Notes under the pieces: generated by a model
Databases searched by the model: none
Told to the model about the DNA's origin: nothing
The model's input: the letters and a program-made list of their open reading frames with translations, nothing else
Position numbers and translations under genes: made by a program
From: Planctomycetota bacterium
Lineage (GTDB): Bacteria > Planctomycetota > UBA1135 > JACQFD01
DNA: 45,278 bases
Reading direction: 5' to 3'
Assembly (NCBI GenBank): GCA_016200225.1
Contig: JACQFD010000035.1
Span: 1-45,278 of the forward strand
In this document: positions 16,805 through 26,202 of the stretch, one piece after another
Numbering within the stretch: the first letter of the stretch is position 1
Layout: each line of letters opens with the position of its first letter

Positions 16805-18925
16805 GTGATCGTTCATAATAACTTCGTCCCGTCTTCGCGGCGAATTCTCAATTGTATTTTTGCCGCTCTCGCCGCGGGCGCGGCGTCCACAACGCATACA
16901 ACGCCTGCGACGGCTCCTGCGTCCGCGCCGGCTCCGGGAACCGTCGCGTGGGTGCCCGTTTACAAAACGCTCGCGACGATCAGTAATATCAAGATCGAAA
17001 ACGGCGGATTCGGATCGGCGATCGCGCGCGACCCGCGCGCGGCGAACAGTTTTTATTTATTAACGGATCGCGGTCCGAATTTCGACGTTCCGGGAAAGAA
17101 CAAAAAGGGTTTTGCCGCCGCGTCGTTCACGCCGTCGATCGCGCGCGTCGAAATTACAAATGACGCCGCGGTTATAAAGGAAGTGATCGAACTTAAAGAT
17201 AAAAAGAAGCGTCCGCTCTCGGGGCGGCCGAATCCGGGCGCGGCGGGCGGACGCGAATCCGCCGTCGGCCCCGACGGAAAACCGATCGACGACGATCGCG
17301 CCGGCCTCGACAGTGCCGGCCTCGACAGTGAAGGTCTCGCCGCGATGAACGACGGCACGTTCTGGGTGAGCGACGAGTACGGTCCGTTTTTGATGCATTT
17401 TGACGCGCGCGGCGTATTGTTAGAAAAGGCCGGACCGGCCGGCTCGGCGCCGGATCTCGACCGCGAACTTCCGCGCGTGTTCGGTCGACGCAGGCCGAAC
17501 CGTGGATTTGAAGGATTGACGAAGACGCCCGACGAGGCGTTTCTCGTCGCGATGTTGCAATCCGCGCCCGACAACCCCGACGCGGGCGTGCGCGATGCGT
17601 CGCGGACGACGCGAATACTAATGATTAATCTAAAGAGTTGGGAGATGAAACAGTATTTATATGCATTCGACACCGCGAAGCACACGATCGGCGATCTCGC
17701 GGCGATAAGTAATAGTAAATTTCTGGTCATCGAGCGCGATTCGAAAACGCCGGGCGATCCGCTCGATCCGTCGAAGTTTAAAAAAATCATGCTCGCCGAC
17801 GTTTCGAAATGTAATAATTCGCTCGGCGACCCCGCCGCCGCGCAGGGACTTCTCGAGGACGGCAAAACGCTCGAACAATGTCCGCTCGAACTGCTGCGCG
17901 CGAAGGGATTCGTCGCCGAAAAATCGCCCGTTCTCGACCTTCTCGAACAGAAGTATCCCCACGAAAAACCGGAGGGGATTTGTATTATTAACGAAACGAC
18001 GATCGCGATCTCGAACGACGACGATTTCGGCATTCAGGGCGACGGCCGCGGCGGCATCGAGGAAAAAACGCCGCCGCTTCTCGGCGGCAGGCGCGACGCC
18101 GTTTCGATGAGGTTCTATGCAATAAACGCCGGCGCGGAATCGGCGCTGCCGCTGCGGCAGGATATAAAGAAACAATTCGCGCTCGCGGATTTTTACAAAA
18201 AAAGCCTGCTCATCGGCGATTTTCCCGTCGTAGCGTCCGAAAAAGTTCCCGACGCGGCGCTTCGCGAGGCGGCGAACATCGTCGAAAACATGATCGGCCC
18301 GCGGCGCGAGATTTTTCGCGCGCTCGCGGCGGCAAACGTCCGGCTCACCGTGATGCATTATAAAGAAATGACGACCGACGTTCCCGAGCACGCCGATCTT
18401 ACTCCTAAAGATTATTGGGATAAACGCGCGCGCGGGCTCGGCGCGACGGCGGCGCGCCCGTCGGTGAGCTGTTCGGAGGAGAATTTATTAAATTATCCGG
18501 GCGATCCGTATTGGAGCGAAAACATTCTCGTTCATGAATTTTCGCACGCGGTGCACGAAATGGCGATGCCGTCGATCGATCCGTCGTTCGACGGCCGCCT
18601 CGAAGAATGTTACAAAAATGCGATGGCCGCCTCGCGTTGGAAAGGCACGTACGCGGCAACCAACAAGGGCGAATATTGGGCCGAGGTCGCGCAATCGTGG
18701 TTCGATACGAATCGACAAAACGATTCGGAACATAACGATATCGCCACGCGCGATAAAATTAAATTATACGATCCGGATATATGTAAATTACTGATCGAAG
18801 TCTACGGCGACCGCCCGTGGCGTTACAAAAAAGCGTCCGCGCGACGGGACGAGGACCACTTAAAAACAGTTCCGTGGGACCGCCTTCCGAAGTTCGAGTG
18901 GCCGACGCGCCTTAAAAAACAATAA
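16805..18925 (+). CDS. Secreted fusion: phytase-like esterase domain plus HEFSH metallopeptidase domain
   Basis: A 706-residue exported protein with two domains. Residues about 50-445 are an esterase-like/phytase-like propeller (FYLLTDRGPNFD, EGLAAMNDGTFWVSDEYGPF, GFEGLTKTPDEAFLVAM, NDDDFGIQGDG). Residues about 460-700 form a putative zinc peptidase-like domain with ENILVHEFSHAVHEM (His577, Glu578, His581) and EYWAEVAQSWFDTNR (Glu623/Glu627 as candidate third ligand). The start MIVHNNF leads into a hydrophobic signal-like stretch at 14-27. An in-frame 15-base tandem duplication gives GLDSAGLDSEGL (168-178). The two activities in one chain suggest cooperating extracellular hydrolysis. Substrates are unknown. 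Confidence 0.75.
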   Translation: MIVHNNFVPSSRRILNCIFAALAAGAASTTHTTPATAPASAPAPGTVAWVPVYKTLATISNIKIENGGFGSAIARDPRAANSFYLLTDRGPNFDVPGKNKKGFAAASFTPSIARVEITNDAAVIKEVIELKDKKKRPLSGRPNPGAAGGRESAVGPDGKPIDDDRAGLDSAGLDSEGLAAMNDGTFWVSDEYGPFLMHFDARGVLLEKAGPAGSAPDLDRELPRVFGRRRPNRGFEGLTKTPDEAFLVAMLQSAPDNPDAGVRDASRTTRILMINLKSWEMKQYLYAFDTAKHTIGDLAAISNSKFLVIERDSKTPGDPLDPSKFKKIMLADVSKCNNSLGDPAAAQGLLEDGKTLEQCPLELLRAKGFVAEKSPVLDLLEQKYPHEKPEGICIINETTIAISNDDDFGIQGDGRGGIEEKTPPLLGGRRDAVSMRFYAINAGAESALPLRQDIKKQFALADFYKKSLLIGDFPVVASEKVPDAALREAANIVENMIGPRREIFRALAAANVRLTVMHYKEMTTDVPEHADLTPKDYWDKRARGLGATAARPSVSCSEENLLNYPGDPYWSENILVHEFSHAVHEMAMPSIDPSFDGRLEECYKNAMAASRWKGTYAATNKGEYWAEVAQSWFDTNRQNDSEHNDIATRDKIKLYDPDICKLLIEVYGDRPWRYKKASARRDEDHLKTVPWDRLPKFEWPTRLKKQ

Positions 18926-19006
18926 CAGCTCGTTTGGGCGCCGGCGCCTTTCGCTGATTTTCACGTTGCGACCGCTCCCCGCGGCGCGCAGCATGACCCG
19001 TCCTCC

Positions 19007-20515
19007 ATGCGCATCGCATTCGTTGCTGCCGAGTGTGACCCGATCGTCAAGGCCGGCGAGATCGCGGACGTCGTCGCGTCGCTTCCGCGCGAACTCGCGC
19101 GGCTCGGCCACCAATGTTCTATTTATATTCCGGGCTACGCGTCGATCGACCCTCGCTTTCGCAAAGAGGCGCGCTGGATTCGCACCGTCGAGATCCGCGA
19201 TACGGAACTTCCGGCGCGCGCGGAAATCGAACGCATCACGTCGCGCGACATCGCGGTGAATCTCGTCCAGTGTCCCGATTTGTTCGGACAGCACGGCGAT
19301 CCTTATGAAGGCGGCGCGAGCGATCCGTCGCGCTGGGCATTGTTTCAACTGGCCGTTCTCGAATCTTTATCGAAGGAAACCGAGGCCGTCGACGTCATTC
19401 ATTTGCACGACTGGCCGACGGGGCTGCTTCCGGTTTACAGATCGCTTCGTTATAAAGACTCGCCCGTCGGCAAGGCGGGATTGTTATTTACAATTCACAA
19501 TCTCGCAAATGCCGGTAAATTTACAAAGGATCAATTGCAAAAGATCGGGCTTCCCGACTGGTTGTTCGATCGTGAACAATTGGAATTCTTCGGCGAAGTG
19601 AGCATGCTCAAGGCCGGGATTCTTTGGTCGACGATGATCGGCACGGTGAGCCCGACGTATGCAAAGGAAATTCAAAGCGAACTCCACGGGTGCGGCTTCG
19701 AGGGAATATTACAAAAAAGAGTCGACGACCTCACGGGCGTTTTGAACGGAATCGATACGGAAGTGTGGGATCCTACAGTATGCGAGATCGACCGCGACGA
19801 AGGCGTCTGGCCGGCGTTTACAGATCGCGATTGGACTTCCAAATCGGAACACCGCGCGACGCTTTGCTCGCGATTTAACTTAAAACAGACGCACGACCGC
19901 CCGCTTTTTGCTTATGTCGGGCGATTGATGGAACAGCGCGGCATCGCGGCGCTGCTCGACGTCGTGCCGAGAATCGTCGATTCCGGCGGGCAGATCTTTG
20001 TCCTCGGCCAGGGCGACGAAAGTTATGAAAAACAACTGCTGGCGCTCGCGGCGCAATATAAAGAAAACATGTCGGTGCAGACCGGTTATCAGCCGCTGCT
20101 CGCGAAGCGCATTTTCGCGGCGAGCGATTTCTTTATCATGCCGTCGAAATTCGAACCGTGCGGATTATCGCAAATGATCGCATGCCGCTACGGATCGCTG
20201 CCGATCGTGGCGCATACAGGCGGACTCGCCGACACGATTCGCGACACGGACGATTATTCCGATGGAAACGGGCTGACGTTTCAGGCGCCGGCGACGATGG
20301 AGGAATCGAAGTGGCTTCCGGTCGCCGAACGTGAATTATCAAAGGCGATCGACCGCGCGGTTCGTTTATATCAGGACAAAGATCGATTCGATCTGACGCG
20401 GCGGCGCGCGATGCGGCGCGATTTTTCGTGCGGCCGCTCGGCGCGGCGCTACGAGGAAATTTATTATGAAGCGATGCGGCGGGAGAAGGGCGAAGCGGGG
20501 CATCACGGTCCATGA
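19007..20515 (+). CDS. glgA: Glycogen/starch synthase-like glycosyltransferase (GT5) with altered KxGG motif
   Basis: A 502-residue GT-B enzyme of the GlgA family: AFVAAEC at the N-terminus, DVIHLHDWPTGLLP, LFTIHNLANAGKF, VSPTYAKEI, NGIDTEVWDP, FAYVGRLMEQRG and the acceptor/donor motif PSKFEPCGLSQMIACRYGS. It would elongate alpha-1,4-glucan from ADP-glucose. The usual N-terminal K-x-G-G-L-A-D motif reads KAGEIAD here (residues 15-21): Lys15 is kept, but Gly18 is Glu and Leu19 is Ile. That Gly-rich loop contacts the donor, so activity or donor choice may differ. No other glycogen gene lies nearby. The PSD1-type gene starts 21 bases after it. Confidence 0.85.
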   Translation: MRIAFVAAECDPIVKAGEIADVVASLPRELARLGHQCSIYIPGYASIDPRFRKEARWIRTVEIRDTELPARAEIERITSRDIAVNLVQCPDLFGQHGDPYEGGASDPSRWALFQLAVLESLSKETEAVDVIHLHDWPTGLLPVYRSLRYKDSPVGKAGLLFTIHNLANAGKFTKDQLQKIGLPDWLFDREQLEFFGEVSMLKAGILWSTMIGTVSPTYAKEIQSELHGCGFEGILQKRVDDLTGVLNGIDTEVWDPTVCEIDRDEGVWPAFTDRDWTSKSEHRATLCSRFNLKQTHDRPLFAYVGRLMEQRGIAALLDVVPRIVDSGGQIFVLGQGDESYEKQLLALAAQYKENMSVQTGYQPLLAKRIFAASDFFIMPSKFEPCGLSQMIACRYGSLPIVAHTGGLADTIRDTDDYSDGNGLTFQAPATMEESKWLPVAERELSKAIDRAVRLYQDKDRFDLTRRRAMRRDFSCGRSARRYEEIYYEAMRREKGEAGHHGP

Positions 20516-20536
20516 GTTTATTGAAGTAAACGGGCC

Positions 20537-23500
20537 ATGTGGACGTTTTTTGGTAAACTTCATCCGTCGATCGTGCATTTTCCGATCGCGTTATTGATAT
20601 TAACGTGCGTATTTGAATATTTAAGATTTCGCGGCGGAGACGCGGCTTCGCGGCACGCGCCGTCGAAAATGGCGCTGGCGCTCGCGCTGCTCGGCTGCGC
20701 GGCGGCGTGGGTCGCGGCGGCGGCGGGACTTTCGGACGCCGAAACGAGCGGCCACGGCGGCTCCGACGCGGCGACGTTACAATTCCATCGCAACCTCGGC
20801 CTCGCCACGGCCGCCGCGTCGACGATCGCGGCGCTGCTCGCGGTCGCGGCGTCGAAAATCGAATCGCGGACGCGATTTGTATATTATCGAATCGGAATCG
20901 TAATATGCGCCGCGCTGGTCTCGGCCGCGGGGCATCTCGGCGGAAAACTCGTCTACGGCGAATCGTACCTTTCCGACGCGTGGGAGGCCGCGACGTCGCG
21001 GGGCGCCTCGTCGTCCGCGTCGAACGAATTCGATTATTCAATAATGCCGATTCTTACCAAACGCTGCTTCGCGTGCCACACGGGCGAAAAACCGGAGAGC
21101 GAATTTTCGCTCGCGACGCGCGAACGCGCGCTGAAGGGCGGCAAATCGGGCAAACCGGCGATCGTGCCGCGGAATAGTAAAGATAGCCGTTTGATCGCAA
21201 TGATCACGGGCGCGCCCGGCGCGACGCTCATGCCTCCGCGCGGCAAACCGCTCGCGGCCGCCGAAATTGATATTATCAAAAAATGGATCGACGGCGGCGC
21301 GGCATGGAGCGCGCCCGGCGACGGATCGCCGCGCGAACATTGGCATTGGGCGTATCGCAAACCCGCGCGCCCCGCGCTTCCGGAAGTTAAAGATAATGCA
21401 TGGCCGCGCAACGCAATTGATTATTTCATATTGGAACAATTGGAAAATGAGGGACTTCGCCCGTCGCCGGAGACCGACCGCGCGACGCTGCTCCGGCGCG
21501 TGTCGCTCGACTTGACGGGCCTGCCGCCGACGGTCGGGGAAGTCGACGCGTTCGTTCATAATCATAGCGCCGATGCTTATGAAAGCGCGGTCGACCGATT
21601 GTTAGCGTCTCCGCGTTTCGGCGAGCGCTTCGCGCGGCCGTGGCTCGATCTCGCGCGCTACGCGGACACGCAAGGCTACGAAAAAGACAACCGCCGCTCG
21701 ATGTGGCCCTGGCGCGACTGGCTGATCGACGCGCTGAACGCGGACATGCCTTTCGATGAATTTACAAAAGAGCTGATCGCGGGTGATCTGCTGCCGAGCG
21801 CGACGATGGCGCAGCGTGTCGCGACCGGTTTTCACAGAAACACGATGATTAATGAAGAAGGGGGCGTCGATCCGGAGGAATTCCGCGTCGACGCCGTGAT
21901 CGACCGCGCGAACACGACGGCGACGGTGTGGCTCGGCTCGACGCTCGGATGCGCGCAATGCCACGATCATAAATTCGATCCGTTTACATCGAAGGATTAT
22001 TATCAATTCCTCGCATTTTTTAATAATACGGAGGACGAGGTCGACCATTCGGGATTCGAAAGTATTGCAAACGGACGTTCGACGCTCCGCGTGCCCGCGC
22101 GCGAACACCGCGAGCGATTTGAAGCCTTGAACGCCGCCGTCGAGCGACTTACTAAAGATATCGCGGCGGCGCCGCCGGACGACGAGAAAGCCAGGTCATT
22201 ATTCTCGGCTAATATATTACATGACCGCAATTCCGGCGCCTGGTCGCCGCTCGCGCGCGCCGTCGCGCGCTCGGCGAACGGCGCGACGCTGACGGTCGGA
22301 TCCGACGGCGTGACGATCGCGAGCGGCAAGGCCTCCGAAAAAGATATATATACGATCGAGGCAAATTGTAACAAATCGCGGATCACCGCGCTGAAACTCG
22401 AATTGTTGCCGGATGCGACGCTCCCGGCGGGCGGGGCCGGCCGCGCGGGGAACGGCAATCTCGTTCTCAACGAAATTACAGTTTCGGCCGGCGGCGCGCC
22501 GCCCGTGCGATGGGCCGCCGCGCAGGCCGATTATGAACAAGAGCCGCTTCCCGACGGCTCGGCGCGTTGGGGAATCGCGGGCGCGATCGACGGTTCCGAG
22601 GACGCGGGGCAGGGCTGGGCGATCGGGGGAGAAGTTACAAAACCGCACGCGGCCGTGCTGATGCCGGAGGCGCCGATCGAGTTGCCGGCCGGCGGAAAAA
22701 TTGTCATACGGCTCGTGCAGAATTATGGCGGCCACACGATCGGTAAATTTAAGATTTCAGTCCGCGACGACGAAATAAAGGAGCTTCCGCCGCCGGCGAC
22801 GGATGCGATGGCCGCCATCGTCGCGCCGCTTGGAAGTATCAAAAGCGAGAACACGGCCGCGTTCGAGGAAATTTATAAAAAATTCCGCCCCGAGGCTGCG
22901 CGCGCCCGCGTGGATTTGTTAAAAGCGAAAGCCGAACTCGCAAAGATTCCGGCGGGGGACGTTTATGTATTGAAGGAACGCGGCGAGCCGCGCGAATCGC
23001 ATGTGTTTATTAAAGGAAATTTTCTCAATAAAGGCGAGCGCGTCGTCGCGGAATTCCCCGCCGTGCTCGCGCGCGCGCCGGCGGGGACGAAACGCGACCG
23101 GCTCGCGCTCGCGAACTGGCTCGTCGGCGCCGACAATCCGCTCACGGCGCGCGTGCAGGTCAACCGCTGGTGGAGTTTGATCTTCGGGCGCGGAATTGTA
23201 GAAACCGAGGAGGATTTCGGCACGCGCGGCGACGAGCCGACGCATCCGAAATTATTAGATTGGTGCGCGACGGAATTGATGCAACGCGGCTGGAGCATGA
23301 AATCGATGCTGCGATTATTCGTAACGTCCGCCGTTTACCGGCAGAGTTCGCGATGTTCCGACGATCTGCGCGAGAAAGATCCTTATAATAAACTCTACGC
23401 GCGCGGCCCGCGTTTCCGGCTCGAGGCGGAAATGTTAAGAGACAGCGAACTCGCGATCGCCGGATTGTTAAGTTCGCGCATGGGCGGCCCGAGCGTGTTT

Positions 23501-24031
23501 CCGCCGCAGCCCGACGGTCTCTGGACGATGATTTATAATAGCGATCAGTGGATGAACAGCAAAGGCGACGACCGCTACCGCCGCGGAATCTATACATTCT
23601 GGCGCCGCACGGCGCCCTATCCGACATTTACGACTTTTGATGCGCCGACGCGCGAAACATCCTGCACGCGCCGGCCGCGCACGAACACGCCGCTGCAGGC
23701 GCTCACGATTCTTAACGATCCGCAATTTGTCGAAGCGGCGGTCGCGCTCGGCCGGAGCATGGCCGCGCGCGGCGAGGCGCGAGAGGGGATTCGTTACGGA
23801 TTTGTGGCATGCACGTCGCGCGAACCGTCGGACGCGGAGACCGCGCGATTATTAAAATTACTCGAAGAGGAGCGCGAAGCGTTTGCCAAGGATCCTTCGG
23901 CGGCCGCGAAATTCTTAAATGTTCATCCGTCGGAAACGCCCGCGTCCGGCGCATTGCCGGCCGACCTCGCAGCATGGGGCGTGGTCGCGAATGTATTATT
24001 AAATCTGGACGAGACGCTCGTGAAGTCTTAA
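20537..24031 (+). CDS. DUF2231 - planctomycete cytochrome - DUF1549 - DUF1553 protein (PSD1-type)
   Basis: This 1164-residue protein is the strongest taxonomic marker in the window. Residues 1-150 form a DUF2231-type membrane domain (GKLHPSIVHFPIALLIL and further hydrophobic helices). Residues about 165-260 form a cytochrome-like domain with haem motif CFACH (177-181) and a distal Met in ATLMPPRGKPL. DUF1549 follows (NAIDYFILEQLENEGLRPS, LDLTGLPPTVGEVDAF, ARYADTQGYEKDNRR). The end is DUF1553 (NPLTARVQVNRWWSLIFGRG, RRPRTNTPLQALTILNDPQF). Such proteins are abundant in Planctomycetota and thought to act on sulfated polysaccharides or in electron transfer outside the cytoplasm. The usual DUF1501 partner is not downstream. 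Confidence 0.92.
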   Translation: MWTFFGKLHPSIVHFPIALLILTCVFEYLRFRGGDAASRHAPSKMALALALLGCAAAWVAAAAGLSDAETSGHGGSDAATLQFHRNLGLATAAASTIAALLAVAASKIESRTRFVYYRIGIVICAALVSAAGHLGGKLVYGESYLSDAWEAATSRGASSSASNEFDYSIMPILTKRCFACHTGEKPESEFSLATRERALKGGKSGKPAIVPRNSKDSRLIAMITGAPGATLMPPRGKPLAAAEIDIIKKWIDGGAAWSAPGDGSPREHWHWAYRKPARPALPEVKDNAWPRNAIDYFILEQLENEGLRPSPETDRATLLRRVSLDLTGLPPTVGEVDAFVHNHSADAYESAVDRLLASPRFGERFARPWLDLARYADTQGYEKDNRRSMWPWRDWLIDALNADMPFDEFTKELIAGDLLPSATMAQRVATGFHRNTMINEEGGVDPEEFRVDAVIDRANTTATVWLGSTLGCAQCHDHKFDPFTSKDYYQFLAFFNNTEDEVDHSGFESIANGRSTLRVPAREHRERFEALNAAVERLTKDIAAAPPDDEKARSLFSANILHDRNSGAWSPLARAVARSANGATLTVGSDGVTIASGKASEKDIYTIEANCNKSRITALKLELLPDATLPAGGAGRAGNGNLVLNEITVSAGGAPPVRWAAAQADYEQEPLPDGSARWGIAGAIDGSEDAGQGWAIGGEVTKPHAAVLMPEAPIELPAGGKIVIRLVQNYGGHTIGKFKISVRDDEIKELPPPATDAMAAIVAPLGSIKSENTAAFEEIYKKFRPEAARARVDLLKAKAELAKIPAGDVYVLKERGEPRESHVFIKGNFLNKGERVVAEFPAVLARAPAGTKRDRLALANWLVGADNPLTARVQVNRWWSLIFGRGIVETEEDFGTRGDEPTHPKLLDWCATELMQRGWSMKSMLRLFVTSAVYRQSSRCSDDLREKDPYNKLYARGPRFRLEAEMLRDSELAIAGLLSSRMGGPSVFPPQPDGLWTMIYNSDQWMNSKGDDRYRRGIYTFWRRTAPYPTFTTFDAPTRETSCTRRPRTNTPLQALTILNDPQFVEAAVALGRSMAARGEAREGIRYGFVACTSREPSDAETARLLKLLEEEREAFAKDPSAAAKFLNVHPSETPASGALPADLAAWGVVANVLLNLDETLVKS

Positions 24032-24044
24032 CATTATCCGACGC

Positions 24045-24641
24045 TCACGGCACCGCGAGCCACGCGACCGCGATCAGTATTATTAATCCGAGCAGCGTGA
24101 CAACCAATCCGGGATTCCGGCGCGATCTTACAAAAAACAACAGCCACAGTCCCGTGAGCGACGCGCACGCCATCACGATCGCGCTGATGTCGATAATCCA
24201 TGACCACGCGGCGCCGCTGTCGCGTCCTTTGTGGAGATCGTCGAGCCACGCCATGGATCCGTGGCGTTCCTCGTTGATTGTATAATTTCCCGAATCGCGC
24301 CGAATATGAAGATCGGCGGCGTAGGCGGGGCCTTTCATAATAATAAACAATTCGTCCGGTTCGACGTCGAACGTGGCGACGGCGCCGCGCAGCCGCTCGT
24401 GCGCGCGCAGCCACTCGACAAGGGCGAATTTGTCGATGACGCCGGTTTTATAATTTAAAGAATCCGGAAGCGTCCCGGCGCGCTCCGCGGCCGCTCCCGC
24501 CGATTCGAACACGTCGGCGTGGTTGAGCGTGAGTCCGGTGATTGCAAAGAAAAAAATGGCCGCGAAGCCGGCCATCGAAATATATGTATGTAACAACCGG
24601 ACGAGATGCGCCCAGTGAAACCGGAGTTGCCGTGGCGTCAC
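24045..24641 (-). CDS. PepSY-associated transmembrane protein
   Basis: A 198-residue membrane protein with an N-terminal helix (about 18-40, YISMAGFAAIFFFAITGLTL), a soluble PepSY-like domain, and two C-terminal helices (about 147-168 and 178-196). The segment SMAWLDDLHKGRDSGAAWSW (129-148) and the downstream WLLFFVRSRR are typical of the PepSY-TM family. Its start overlaps the stop of the ApbE-DUF2271 gene by four bases, so translation is probably coupled. Together they resemble extracytoplasmic flavin-transfer and electron-transport modules, in which PepSY proteins carry electrons across the membrane. The DLH motif supplies one candidate haem-ligand His; haem binding is inferred. Confidence 0.85.
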   Translation of the reverse strand: MTPRQLRFHWAHLVRLLHTYISMAGFAAIFFFAITGLTLNHADVFESAGAAAERAGTLPDSLNYKTGVIDKFALVEWLRAHERLRGAVATFDVEPDELFIIMKGPAYAADLHIRRDSGNYTINEERHGSMAWLDDLHKGRDSGAAWSWIIDISAIVMACASLTGLWLLFFVRSRRNPGLVVTLLGLIILIAVAWLAVP

Positions 24642-26146
24642 CTTGAGACAGCCTTTCTAAAGGATACTTTTCCCGACTTGATTTCGACGCCGCCATCGAG
24701 TTCGAATTGAAAAGTCTTGCCGTCGACGGTCACGTCCTTTTTCATGATTTGATAGGTTCCGTGCTCGCGCGCGGCCTCGACATATATTGTATATTTACCG
24801 AACGGAACCGCGTCTCCGGCGTCGTTGCGGCCGTCCCACGTCAATTCGTAATGGCCCGGCGCGCGCGTCGCGCGCGTGACCGTCTGAACGTCGTCGCGGC
24901 GCGATTTATAAAAATGCGACCAACGCTTCAAATCCTCGATCCATTTCGGTTTTTGCATCCATAAACATAATGTTTTCACCGGCGTTTCGTCCGGCGTTTC
25001 GACCCACACCGCCACGTACGGGCGGCGGTATCCGCCTTTCTTACCTTTATTTTGCGCCGTCTCCGGTTGTTGAATATCCAATTCGACCGCGAGTTCGCCG
25101 CCGCCTTTCCACGCGCTCGCGGATGCCGCCTCGCCATCGCCGGCCGCGTATTTCGACCATTCGCGGCTTTTATACTGTTTTTCCGTCGAGTCGATAATTA
25201 GACAAGCCGCGCCCGGAGTCTGCTCGACGAGCGCGAGGCCTTCGGCGGGTTTCAGTATATTTAAAATTGTCGCGAGCGCGTCGGCGGTCGTCGCATCGCG
25301 CGCGATGACGGTCGCCTGCAGCACGTCCTCGACCGGCCGCCCGGTCCGCGGATCGAATATATGAGAATAATGTTTTCCCTGGATGTCGAATCCGCGCGCG
25401 TAGCCGCCGCTCGTGGCGAGCGCCGCGTTCGTTATATTTACTTTACAAATCGGTTTTGTATTTTCCGCCGGCGTTTTCGGATTGACGATCGCGACCGTGA
25501 ACGCCGCGGTTCCCGTCGCGCGCAAATCGCCGCCGATTTCTAACAATAAACCGCCGCCGGCCGCGTTTGCCGCCGCCTTTTCGATGATATATCCTTTCGC
25601 GAGCGCGTCGACGGTGAACGGCAGGGATGTTAAGGATGTCACGGCGCCCTTTTCGGCGTCGATTTTCCACATCGCCGTTTTCAATTTTGCAACCGCGTCC
25701 GCGAGATCTTTGTCGGCGGGCGGTTTTCCGGCTTTTTCGGCGGCGCGCCAAAGATCTGTTAGAATCGCGACGCCCGGATGGAACGCGCCTTTCGAGGCCG
25801 CGCGCCATTTTTCGCATGCGGCGACGACATCGCGCAGCTCCGGCGAGACGGCGACGGGCCCCTGCGCATTCTTCAATTTGTTAATTTCACTATTCGGATC
25901 GTACGTACTCAGAATCCCGCGCATCCGTTCGATTTCGGCGAGAATTTTTGTCTCAACCTCGCGAGCCCTGGCCGCGTCCGCGCGGACTTCGAGGTGGAGC
26001 GAGGTCCCGAGAATGTGCTCGTGGTCGAAAATCGCCGGCTGGCTCGTGGCTGGGCTGTTCTGTCCGTCGGCCGGTCGAATTGCGGGCGCCAGCATGGCGG
26101 CGGCGAAGAGGGCGCCGTGGGCCGGTCGTCGGATCGCGGGGAGCAT
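24638..26146 (-). CDS. ApbE-type FAD:protein FMN transferase fused to DUF2271
   Basis: The 502-residue exported protein has an ApbE domain (about 38-325) and a DUF2271 domain (about 345-495). ApbE features include GTSLHLEVRA, the ILSTYDPNSEINKLK block, FTVDALAKGYIIEKAA, LLEIGGDLRATG and SHIFDPRTGRPVEDV. ApbE attaches FMN covalently to Thr/Ser of periplasmic electron-transfer proteins. DUF2271 shows AVWVETPDETPVKTLCLW and HYELTWDGRNDAGDAVPFGK, a FlgD-like beta domain. The fusion plus the coupled PepSY membrane protein points to a self-contained flavinylation unit. No obvious flavin acceptor protein is encoded alongside it. The signal region is Met-Leu-Pro then a hydrophobic stretch at about 12-27. 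Confidence 0.9.
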   Translation of the reverse strand: MLPAIRRPAHGALFAAAMLAPAIRPADGQNSPATSQPAIFDHEHILGTSLHLEVRADAARAREVETKILAEIERMRGILSTYDPNSEINKLKNAQGPVAVSPELRDVVAACEKWRAASKGAFHPGVAILTDLWRAAEKAGKPPADKDLADAVAKLKTAMWKIDAEKGAVTSLTSLPFTVDALAKGYIIEKAAANAAGGGLLLEIGGDLRATGTAAFTVAIVNPKTPAENTKPICKVNITNAALATSGGYARGFDIQGKHYSHIFDPRTGRPVEDVLQATVIARDATTADALATILNILKPAEGLALVEQTPGAACLIIDSTEKQYKSREWSKYAAGDGEAASASAWKGGGELAVELDIQQPETAQNKGKKGGYRRPYVAVWVETPDETPVKTLCLWMQKPKWIEDLKRWSHFYKSRRDDVQTVTRATRAPGHYELTWDGRNDAGDAVPFGKYTIYVEAAREHGTYQIMKKDVTVDGKTFQFELDGGVEIKSGKVSFRKAVSR

Positions 26147-26202
26147 CGGTGGATGAACCGTAACACGCGCGGTTGGTTTCGCGGGCGCGATTACGCGGGG
26201 TA

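Noticed and set aside
18930..18960. GGCGCC-rich palindrome before glgA as a terminator
   Set aside because: It is short, self-complementary by composition, and lacks a real T-run.
24645..25884. Long plus-strand frames antisense to the ApbE gene
   Set aside because: They are shadow frames of a GC-rich gene, with no family signal and no start context.
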